DNA from: an uncultured Candidatus Melainabacteria bacterium
GTDB lineage: Bacteria; Cyanobacteriota; Vampirovibrionia; Gastranaerophilales; Gastranaerophilaceae
DNA: 5,076 nt
Reading direction: 5' to 3'
NCBI GenBank assembly: GCA_934693215.1
Contig: CAKUVB010000123.1
Span: 1 to 5,076, forward strand
Shown piece after piece: positions 1 to 4,895 of this stretch. The first letter of the stretch is position 1. Every line of letters begins with the position of its first letter. The notes under the pieces were generated by a model. That model was given only the letters and a program-made list of their open reading frames with translations, had not been told where the DNA came from and searched no databases. A program made the translations under genes and the position numbers.

Positions 1-1457
1 ATCTTATCAATATCAGATTCAGTTAAGTTAGAAGAATTTGTAATTGTGATTTTTTGTTCTTTGTTTGTAGCTTTATCTTTTGCAGAAACATTAACAATAC
101 CGTTAGCATCAATATCAAATGTAACTTCGATTTGAGGAATACCTCTCATTGCAGGTGCAATACCTTCCAATCTGAACATACCTAATGATTTGTTATCAGA
201 TGACATTGGTCTTTCACCTTGAAGAACGTTGATATCAACAGCTGTTTGGTTGTTTTCAGCAGTTGAAAATACTTGTGATTTTGAAACAGGGATTGTTGTG
301 TTACGAGGAACTAAAGGTGTCATTACACCACCCATAGTTTCAATACCCAATGTTAATGGAGTTACATCTAACAATACGATATCTTTAACTTCACCTGCTA
401 ATACACCTGCTTGAACAGCAGCACCAACTGCAACAACTTCATCAGGGTTTACTGATTGGTTAGGTTCTTTGCCTGTATATTCTTTTACTAATTGTTGAAC
501 TGCCGGAATACGAGTAGAACCACCAACTAATACAACTTCGTTAATGTCGTTCTTACCAAGACCAGCATCTTTTAGAGCTTGTTCTACAGGTTTTTTACAT
601 CTTTCTAACAAGTCATAAGATAATTCTTCGAATTTAGCTCTTGTTAATGTTAAGTCTAAGTGTTTAGGACCATTTGCATCAGCTGTAATGAATGGTAAGT
701 TGATATTTGTTTCAACAACTGATGACAATTCACATTTAGCTTTTTCTGCAGCTTCTTTAATACGTTGCATAGCTTGTTTGTCACCTGTTAAATCAATACC
801 TTCTTGTTTCTTGAATTCTTCGCAAATCCAATCCATAATTTTTTGGTCGAAGTCATCACCACCTAAATGAGTATCACCAGATGTTGATAATACTTCGTGT
901 ACACCATCACCGATTTCTAGAATAGAAACATCGAATGTACCACCACCTAAGTCGAATACAAGAACTTTTTCTGATTGGTCTTTTTCAAGTCCATAAGCAA
1001 GAGCAGCTGCAGTAGGTTCGTTTACGATACGAAGAACGTCTAAACCTGCGATTTTACCAGCGTCTTTTGTTGCTTGTCTTTGGGCATCGTTAAAATATGC
1101 AGGAACTGTAATAACTGCAGAAGTAACTTTTTCTCCAAGATAAGAACTTGCATCATCTGCTAATTTTCTCAAAATCATTGCAGAAATTTCTTGTGGAGTA
1201 TAATCTTTACCATCTATATTCTTTTTGTAATCTTCGCCCATGTGACGTTTGATAGATGCGATAGTTTTATCAGGGTTTAAGATAGCTTGTCTTTTTGCTA
1301 ATTGACCAACTAATCTTTCACCTGTTTTTGAAAATCCAACGATAGAAGGAGTTGTTCTCATACCTTCTGCGTTAGCTATAACGGTTGGTTTACCACCTTC
1401 CATAACTGCTACAACTGAGTTTGTTGTACCTAAGTCAATACCAATTGTCTTTGCCAT
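1..1457 (-). CDS. dnaK: Molecular chaperone DnaK (Hsp70), 5' part only, C-terminus beyond left edge
   Basis: Cytoplasmic ATP-dependent chaperone that binds exposed hydrophobic segments with DnaJ and GrpE. The 485 visible residues start MAKTIGIDLGTTNS, the first phosphate motif. EPTAAALAYG follows at about 147-156, the second phosphate motif FDLGGGTFDVS at about 168-178, and the adenosine motif VVLVGGSTRIP at about 308-318. The hydrophobic interdomain linker VLLDVTPLTLG lies at about 361-371, and most of the beta-sandwich substrate domain after it. Roughly the last 120-150 residues (helical lid) lie outside the window. The ATG is set by an AAGGAG ribosome-binding site at 1467-1472, nine bases upstream. 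Residues 70-90 run directly from IKRHMGEDY to KDYTPQEISA, so the long insertion of proteobacterial and cyanobacterial DnaK is absent, as in Gram-positive homologues. No grpE or hrcA lies immediately upstream, and no complete CIRCE operator is visible. Family identity is certain from the motifs. Confidence 0.99.
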   Translation of the reverse strand, partial: MAKTIGIDLGTTNSVVAVMEGGKPTVIANAEGMRTTPSIVGFSKTGERLVGQLAKRQAILNPDKTIASIKRHMGEDYKKNIDGKDYTPQEISAMILRKLADDASSYLGEKVTSAVITVPAYFNDAQRQATKDAGKIAGLDVLRIVNEPTAAALAYGLEKDQSEKVLVFDLGGGTFDVSILEIGDGVHEVLSTSGDTHLGGDDFDQKIMDWICEEFKKQEGIDLTGDKQAMQRIKEAAEKAKCELSSVVETNINLPFITADANGPKHLDLTLTRAKFEELSYDLLERCKKPVEQALKDAGLGKNDINEVVLVGGSTRIPAVQQLVKEYTGKEPNQSVNPDEVVAVGAAVQAGVLAGEVKDIVLLDVTPLTLGIETMGGVMTPLVPRNTTIPVSKSQVFSTAENNQTAVDINVLQGERPMSSDNKSLGMFRLEGIAPAMRGIPQIEVTFDIDANGIVNVSAKDKATNKEQKITITNSSNLTESDIDK

Positions 1458-1499
1458 AATATATATCTCCTTTAAAAAATAACTTTCATTTGTTTTTAC

Positions 1500-1528
1500 A
1501 TTATCATTTAAGCACTATTTTTTTAGAA
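1500..1528 (-). promoter_or_regulatory. Candidate dnaK promoter
   Basis: Reading the minus strand, a GATAAT -10 hexamer lies at 1505-1500 (one mismatch to TATAAT). Seventeen bases upstream is a weak -35, TTCTAA at 1528-1523. It would start transcription near 1493 and give a leader of about 35 bases carrying the AAGGAG site. The -35 is poor and the surrounding DNA is very A+T-rich, so the assignment is tentative. The sequence does not show heat-shock control: only one half resembling CIRCE (AGCACT at 1511-1516) is present, without its partner. Confidence 0.35.
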
Positions 1529-1545
1529 ACTTAAAAAAATAAACA

Positions 1546-1580
1546 AAAAATTAATATTTCATTTTAAAATATTAATTTTT
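1546..1580. repeat. Perfect 14-bp inverted repeat midway between dnaK and fabI
   Basis: The arm at 1546-1559 (AAAAATTAATATTT) and the arm at 1567-1580 (AAATATTAATTTTT) are exact reverse complements separated by 7 bases. The dyad centre, about 1563, lies within a few bases of the midpoint of the 1458-1673 intergenic gap, between the two candidate promoters. It contains only A and T in its arms, so it is a poor terminator. An operator for a dimeric regulator, a bent or cruciform-prone site, or chance in A+T-rich DNA are all possible. I recognise no known operator consensus in it. Confidence 0.6.
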
Positions 1581-1610
1581 GATAAAAATCTTATATTAAT
1601 AATCAATAAA

Positions 1611-1639
1611 TTGCTAAATATATGTCTTTTTGTTATTAT
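1611..1639 (+). promoter_or_regulatory. Candidate fabI promoter, sigma-70/A type with extended -10
   Basis: TTGCTA at 1611-1616 is followed after exactly 17 bases by TATTAT at 1634-1639. The -10 is preceded by TG at 1631-1632 in the extended -10 position (TGnTATTAT). The -35 matches consensus at four of six positions and the -10 at five of six. The predicted start is near 1646, giving a leader of about 28 bases that contains the GAGGG ribosome-binding site. No riboswitch-sized leader is possible with this start. Confidence 0.55.
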
Positions 1640-1660
1640 TGATGTGTCAAAATTTATAGA

Positions 1661-1665
1661 GAGGG
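1661..1665 (+). promoter_or_regulatory. fabI ribosome-binding site that decides the start
   Basis: GAGGG lies eight bases before the ATG at 1674. The reading frame is open further upstream, to a TTG at 1611 that would add 21 residues. That upstream start has no comparable Shine-Dalgarno sequence, its extra residues do not resemble FabI, and it coincides with the candidate -35 hexamer. The ATG at 1674 is therefore preferred. Confidence 0.8.
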
Positions 1666-1673
1666 ATATAAAT

Positions 1674-2483
1674 ATGGATTTAATGAAGGGAAAAAAGGGT
1701 GTTATATTTGGTGTGTCTAACACTCATGGTATAGCTTATGCTATCGCTAAACAACTTCACGAAGCTGGTGCAGAAATCGCATTTACTTATGCTGGTGAAG
1801 CTATGGAAAAAAGAGTTAAACCTATTGCAGAAAGCATGGGTGCTAAAATTATAATGAGTTGTGATGTTACAAAAGAAGATGAAGTAAAAGCTGTATTCAA
1901 CGAATGTGAAAAAGTTTACGGTAAACTTGATTTTGTAGTTCATGCTGTAGCTTTTGCACCAAAAGAAGCTTTAATGGGCAGATTTGTTGATACTTCAGTT
2001 GATGCTTGGAACACAGCATTAGGTGTTAGTGCATATTCTCTTGTAACAGTTGCTCGTAATGCTGAACCTATTATGAACGAAGGTTCTTCAATCTTTGCTT
2101 TAACATATCTTGGTTCTATCAAATCTGTACCAAGCTACAACGTAATGGGTGTAGCTAAAGCAGCACTTGAATCTGCTATGAGATTCTTAGCAGTAGATTT
2201 AGGACCTAAAGGAATTAGAGTTAATTGTCTATCTTCAGGTGCAGTTAAAACTCTTGCTTCAATGGGTATTTCAGGTTTCTCAAAAATGTTAAAAGCTGCT
2301 GTAGCAAGATCACCTCTTGCTAGAAATGTTTCTCTTGATGATGTAGGTAGAGCCGGTTTGTTCTTAGCTTCTGATTTATCTTCAGGTACAACTGGTGAAG
2401 TTCTTTATTGTGACTGTGGTTGTAATTCTGCTTATGCATCTGCAAAAGAAATGGATATTATTTCTAACAATATTGAATTATAA
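1674..2483 (+). CDS. fabI: Enoyl-[acyl-carrier-protein] reductase, FabI family
   Basis: Cytoplasmic short-chain dehydrogenase fold enzyme for the last step of each type II fatty-acid elongation cycle: NAD(P)H-dependent reduction of trans-2-enoyl-ACP. The 269 residues match the usual FabI length of about 255-275. The N-terminal nucleotide-binding turn is GVSNTHGIAYAIA (13-25). CDV at 63-65 and HAVAFAP at 90-96 follow. The FabI Tyr-X6-Lys active site is Tyr155-NVMGVA-Lys162, with the additional conserved Tyr145 in LTYLG. The substrate loop follows at 187-194. GEVLYCDCGC near 241-250 aligns with the family's VDxGY end. Departures from consensus are Gly19 where Ser is usual in NxxSIA, SSGAVKTL where SAGPIKTL or SAGPIRTL is usual, and a cysteine-rich C-terminus. 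It is a stand-alone gene between its own promoter and terminator. The catalytic residues are intact, so I expect an active FabI. A divergent paralogue with altered substrate preference is the main alternative. Confidence 0.95.
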   Translation: MDLMKGKKGVIFGVSNTHGIAYAIAKQLHEAGAEIAFTYAGEAMEKRVKPIAESMGAKIIMSCDVTKEDEVKAVFNECEKVYGKLDFVVHAVAFAPKEALMGRFVDTSVDAWNTALGVSAYSLVTVARNAEPIMNEGSSIFALTYLGSIKSVPSYNVMGVAKAALESAMRFLAVDLGPKGIRVNCLSSGAVKTLASMGISGFSKMLKAAVARSPLARNVSLDDVGRAGLFLASDLSSGTTGEVLYCDCGCNSAYASAKEMDIISNNIEL

Positions 2484-2502
2484 GAATATAGTAGATATTA
2501 AT

Positions 2503-2542
2503 AAAAAGACACCTATAATAAATTGTTGTAGGTGTCTTTTTT
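2503..2542 (+). terminator. Intrinsic terminator after fabI
   Basis: AAAAAGACACCTA at 2503-2515 pairs perfectly with TAGGTGTCTTTTT at 2529-2541 (13 bp) around a 13-base loop and runs into a T tract. It begins 19 bases after the fabI stop and separates fabI from fliPQR. The A-rich left arm also gives a T tract on the minus strand, so the hairpin could act in both directions, although no convergent gene is present here. Confidence 0.9.
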
Positions 2543-2561
2543 GTATCATTACGTAAACTTT

Positions 2562-2590
2562 TTGTTTTATCTGTATTTGTTTTATATAAT
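2562..2590 (+). promoter_or_regulatory. Candidate promoter for fliPQR, sigma-70/A type
   Basis: A consensus TATAAT -10 at 2585-2590 lies exactly 17 bases after TTGTTT at 2562-2567 (three of six -35 matches). Transcription would start near 2597, about 34 bases before the fliP ATG. It sits just downstream of the fabI terminator, so the fli genes appear to be separately transcribed. It looks like a housekeeping promoter. I see no sigma-28 (TAAA, about 15 bases, GCCGATAA) or sigma-54 (GG-N10-GC) flagellar promoter in the gap. Confidence 0.6.
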
Positions 2591-2630
2591 AAAATAGATA
2601 ACTAGATTTTAAATAGGGATAGTGAGAAAT

Positions 2631-3389
2631 ATGAATAGAAAACTGAAATATGTACTGTTTGGATTTTTAATGTCTTTTTTAACAGTAATTCCAGCTTGTG
2701 CAGCTCCTGTGTCGTTTCCTAATATAAACATTGGAATGCAACCTGCTAACACTCCACAAGATTTTACAAACGGTGTTCAAATCGTTATTTGGTTGACTAT
2801 ATTAACATTAGCACCAAGTATTTTTATAATGACAACGTCATTTATAAGAATTGTTATTGTGTTATCTTTGACAAGACAAGCTTTAGGTGTAAACACTTTA
2901 CCACCAAATCAAGTAATTACAAGTTTAGCGTTGATTTTGACATTTTTTGTTATGTCACCAACTCTAAACCAAATTAATGACAAAGCTTTACAACCATATA
3001 TGAAAAGTCAAATTACACAACAGGCTGCGATAGATAGAGCGATTGTCCCAATAAGGGATTTTATGTTTAAGCAAACAAATGAAAAAGAACTCGCACTTTT
3101 TGTAAGAATGGGTAAAATAGAAAAACCTAAAAACAAAGATGATGTTCCAACATATTGTTTGTTACCTGCATTTATTCTTAGTGAGTTAAAAACGGCATTC
3201 ACAATAGGTTTTGTAATTTATCTCCCATTTTTGATTATAGATATTGTTGTTTCATCAGTATTGGTTTCAATGGGTATGATGTTCTTGCCTCCAACAATGA
3301 TTGCGTTACCATTTAAGTTAATCATGTTTGTTCTTGTTGATGGCTGGTATTTAATTGTGAAATCACTTGTTGAAGGATTTGTGAGGTAG
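2631..3389 (+). CDS. fliP: Flagellar type III export gate protein FliP
   Basis: Integral membrane protein; five copies form the core of the FliP5Q4R1 export gate in the flagellar basal body. The 252 residues fit the family (about 245-255). A cleavable signal peptide is visible: Lys/Arg at 3-6, a hydrophobic core at 7-20, and an Ala-Cys-Ala site ending at 24. The first conserved block is TSFIRIVIVLSLTRQALG (69-86), then PPNQVITSLALILTFFVMSP (91-110), both membrane-associated. The C-terminal block has LPAFILSELKTAF (178-190), IDIVVSSVLVSMGMM (203-217) and LPFKLIMFVLVDGW (226-239), which are FliP family signatures. The methionine loop reads GMMFLPP, where GMMMxPP is common. The ATG at 2631 was chosen: AGGGA at 2615-2619 lies 11 bases upstream. 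An in-frame GTG at 2622 would have only a 2-base spacer. The signal peptide argues for flagellar FliP rather than injectisome SctR. It is the first gene of fliPQR. Confidence 0.96.
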   Translation: MNRKLKYVLFGFLMSFLTVIPACAAPVSFPNINIGMQPANTPQDFTNGVQIVIWLTILTLAPSIFIMTTSFIRIVIVLSLTRQALGVNTLPPNQVITSLALILTFFVMSPTLNQINDKALQPYMKSQITQQAAIDRAIVPIRDFMFKQTNEKELALFVRMGKIEKPKNKDDVPTYCLLPAFILSELKTAFTIGFVIYLPFLIIDIVVSSVLVSMGMMFLPPTMIALPFKLIMFVLVDGWYLIVKSLVEGFVR

Positions 3390-3391
3390 TT

Positions 3392-3664
3392 ATGAATCAA
3401 GAAATAATTATTACACTTCTTCAAAAAGCATTTGTATTAGTATTAGAAGTTTCTGTACCTATATTATTGACAGGTATGGTGTTAGGTCTGCTTGTTAGTG
3501 TGTTCCAAACTGTTACACAGATTCAAGAATCAACATTGACATTTGTACCAAAAATTATTGGTAGTGTTATTGTTTTAGTAGTTTTACTACCTTGGATGTT
3601 TAATTTGTTTATATCTACATTTAATGAGTTTATGGATACCTTACCACGATTGTTAGGAGCTTAA
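3392..3664 (+). CDS. fliQ: Flagellar type III export gate protein FliQ
   Basis: Small two-helix membrane protein; copies wrap the FliP ring to build the helical export gate through which flagellin and hook subunits enter the secretion channel. It has 90 residues, the standard FliQ length. Hydrophobic segments lie at about 13-37 and 52-75. They are joined by the signature loop FQTVTQIQESTLTFVPKI (38-55), which closely follows the family pattern FQ-x-TQIQE-x-TL-x-FVPK. The ATG is 2 bases after the fliP stop. Its GAGG ribosome-binding site (3383-3386) lies inside the last codons of fliP, so the pair is probably co-translated. The end overlaps fliR. Nothing is truncated or altered. Injectisome SctS is the related alternative, made unlikely by the FliP partner. 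Confidence 0.96.
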   Translation: MNQEIIITLLQKAFVLVLEVSVPILLTGMVLGLLVSVFQTVTQIQESTLTFVPKIIGSVIVLVVLLPWMFNLFISTFNEFMDTLPRLLGA

Positions 3665-4443
3665 TGTACAGTTTATTTGACATATTTTCACCTGCAAATA
3701 TTATTCTATTTATAGCGATATTAACTCGCTTGAGTGGAATGTTTGTTTCTGCTCCTATGTTTTCAACATTTCCGATACCACAACAATTGAAAATATGGCT
3801 TAGTGCTGCAATAACTTTTTTGGTTTTTCCGTTAATCCAATCTAAAATTCAGTTTGTTGCACCGACTTCTGTTCCTGAATTAACTATTATTTTATTCAAA
3901 GAGTTCTTGATTGGGTTTGCGATAGGGTATTGTGCAAATGTATTGTTTATTGCGATAGAATTAGGTGCAAACATGTTTTCTATCCAAATGGGCTTATCTG
4001 CAGATATGGCATTAAACCCTATGTCAGGTGGTTCATCTCCTGTAATTACACAAATGTATACTTGGATGATGACAATGGTATTTATATCTATTAATGCTCA
4101 TCATTGGTTATTTTCAGCTTTTTATAATAGTTTTCAAGCTATGCCTATTGGGTATGGTTTTGGATTTTCTCCGGAAGTTGTTCAACAAATAATATTTATT
4201 GTCGGTCAAATATTTGTTATAGCATTAAAAATTGCACTTCCTATTTTTGGAGTTTTGTTTATTACAGATGTACTGTTAGGTTTTACTTCAAAAGTAATGC
4301 CTCAAATGAACATATTTATGGTATCAATCCCTCTTAAAATATATTTAGGTCTATTGTTATCAATTATTTTTGTAAGACCAATTTTAGAATATTTGAATGT
4401 TCTTGTTCCACAATTTATGCAAACAATAATGGCTGTTTTTTAG
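3664..4443 (+). CDS. fliR: Flagellar type III export gate protein FliR
   Basis: Polytopic membrane protein, single copy in the FliP5Q4R1 gate, where it completes the helical assembly and contacts FlhB. At 259 residues it is the usual length. Signature regions are RLSGMFVSAPMFS (22-34), the charged helix KEFLIGFAIGY (79-89), and IQMGLSADMALNPMSGGSSP (107-126), matching the family's QMG...P.SG..SPV loop. Toward the end come ALPIFGVLFITDVLLGF (191-207) and PQMNIFMVSIPLKI (213-226). About six hydrophobic stretches are present. The start ATG shares its A with the fliQ stop (TAATG), with AGGAG at 3655-3659 just upstream, indicating translational coupling. FliR-FlhB fusions exist in some bacteria, but this protein stops at the normal FliR end and no flhB follows. 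I see no convincing intrinsic terminator after the stop. Confidence 0.95.
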   Translation: MYSLFDIFSPANIILFIAILTRLSGMFVSAPMFSTFPIPQQLKIWLSAAITFLVFPLIQSKIQFVAPTSVPELTIILFKEFLIGFAIGYCANVLFIAIELGANMFSIQMGLSADMALNPMSGGSSPVITQMYTWMMTMVFISINAHHWLFSAFYNSFQAMPIGYGFGFSPEVVQQIIFIVGQIFVIALKIALPIFGVLFITDVLLGFTSKVMPQMNIFMVSIPLKIYLGLLLSIIFVRPILEYLNVLVPQFMQTIMAVF

Positions 4444-4473
4444 TCTTAGTATTACCATGCTAAATTTGTAACA

Positions 4474-4536
4474 TTTTAATTTGTTGTATTTATTAGCTTT
4501 TGCCCATTTTGTTAAATTGTTTGTAACAAATTAGAA
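4474..4536. repeat. Long-range inverted repeat downstream of fliR
   Basis: TTTTAATTTGTT at 4474-4485 can pair with AACAAATTAGAA at 4525-4536: eleven Watson-Crick pairs and one G-U, including a perfect 8-bp core (AATTTGTT/AACAAATT). Two more G-U pairs and an A-U continue inward around a loop of about 33 bases. It is followed by an A run, not a T run, so it is not a standard terminator for the plus strand. It is A+T-rich and could be accidental, or a weak structured 3' end for the fliPQR transcript. Confidence 0.3.
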
Positions 4537-4547
4537 AAAATCGTTAA

Positions 4548-4562
4548 AGATTTTGGAAATCT
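4548..4562. promoter_or_regulatory. Short operator-like dyad upstream of the small acidic ORF
   Basis: AGATTT (4548-4553) and AAATCT (4557-4562) are perfect 6-bp inverted arms around TGG. The dyad lies 60 bases before the 4622 start codon. It overlaps the TTGGAA at 4553-4558, the best -35-like sequence in this gap. The only -10-like hexamer nearby, TGTAAT at 4579-4584, is 20 bases away, a poor spacing, so I do not call a promoter. The rest of 4444-4621 shows no other gene. Confidence 0.25.
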
Positions 4563-4621
4563 ATCCGTAATTTAATTATGTAATAAGTATCGTCTACTAA
4601 AATTTAAGTGAGGAATAGAAC

Positions 4622-4774
4622 ATGAATTTAAATCAAGATTTTCAGTTTGTAAGTACAACAGATTCAATCGCAGAACATGATCTGAAAAATGAAGTAACTG
4701 TTGAACTTTCAACCTTCTTCGACAGCGTAATGTCAACAGTAGTAGATTATTTTGAGGAGGCTATAGTAGAATAA
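4622..4774 (+). CDS. Small acidic protein of unknown function, 50 residues
   Basis: I do not recognise this family. The frame runs from an ATG with GAGGA at 4610-4614, seven bases upstream, to TAA, and an intrinsic terminator follows 28 bases later. That is the architecture of an independent small gene. The product begins MNLNQDFQFVSTTDS and ends VVDYFEEAIVE. It has eleven Asp/Glu residues against one Lys and one His, so it is strongly acidic. Residues about 27-49 place hydrophobic side chains (Leu29, Phe32, Phe33, Val36, Val40, Phe44, Ile48) at 3-4 residue spacing, which fits an amphipathic helix. There is no signal peptide, cysteine or transmembrane segment. It could be a small regulatory or adaptor peptide. 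Its place before ilvB raises the idea of a leader peptide, but it has no run of Ile, Leu or Val codons. Coding status is likely but rests on one sequence. Confidence 0.65.
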   Translation: MNLNQDFQFVSTTDSIAEHDLKNEVTVELSTFFDSVMSTVVDYFEEAIVE

Positions 4775-4802
4775 GCTTGGACAATTGAATAGTTGGATTT
4801 TT

Positions 4803-4830
4803 AAATGGCGGAAATTTTTCCGCCATTTTT
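4803..4830 (+). terminator. Intrinsic terminator between the small ORF and ilvB
   Basis: AAATGGCGGAA at 4803-4813 pairs perfectly with TTCCGCCATTT at 4818-4828 (11 bp, GC-rich centre) around a 4-base loop and ends in a T tract to 4830. It is in the right position to end the small-ORF transcript. It also lies upstream of ilvB, so an attenuator role was considered. I find no upstream segment able to pair with GGCGGAA as an antiterminator and no T-box sequence, so simple termination is preferred. Confidence 0.88.
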
Positions 4831-4858
4831 GTATGTAAAATAATCTTCTAACACAACC

Positions 4859-4887
4859 TTGCACCAGATAGAAGTTTGATATAAAAT
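4859..4887 (+). promoter_or_regulatory. Candidate ilvB promoter placed against the start codon
   Basis: TTGCAC at 4859-4864 is followed after exactly 17 bases by TAAAAT at 4882-4887, each close to consensus (four and five of six matches). Transcription would begin about 4893-4896, at or within a few bases of the ilvB ATG at 4896. The predicted mRNA would be leaderless or nearly so, which agrees with the lack of a Shine-Dalgarno sequence there. Confidence 0.5.
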
Positions 4888-4895
4888 CGTCAGAT

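Noticed and set aside
229..870. Plus-strand open frames of about 60 codons opposite dnaK
   Set aside because: They are antisense shadows of the clearly conserved DnaK reading frame.
1511..1533. Possible CIRCE (HrcA) operator upstream of dnaK
   Set aside because: Only AGCACT/AGTGCT, a single half-site core, is present. The partner half at nine bases' distance does not match TTAGCACTC.
1611..1673. N-terminal extension of FabI from an upstream TTG
   Set aside because: It coincides with the candidate promoter, lacks a ribosome-binding site and adds residues not found in FabI.
4622..4830. Leader-peptide attenuator of ilvB (small ORF plus terminator)
   Set aside because: The small ORF has no run of Ile, Val or Leu codons, no competing antiterminator pairing was found, and ilvB has its own promoter-like sequence after the terminator.
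4775..4895. T-box riboswitch for branched-chain amino acids before ilvB
   Set aside because: No AGGGTGGNACCGCG-type T-box sequence, and the space after the terminator is too short for one.
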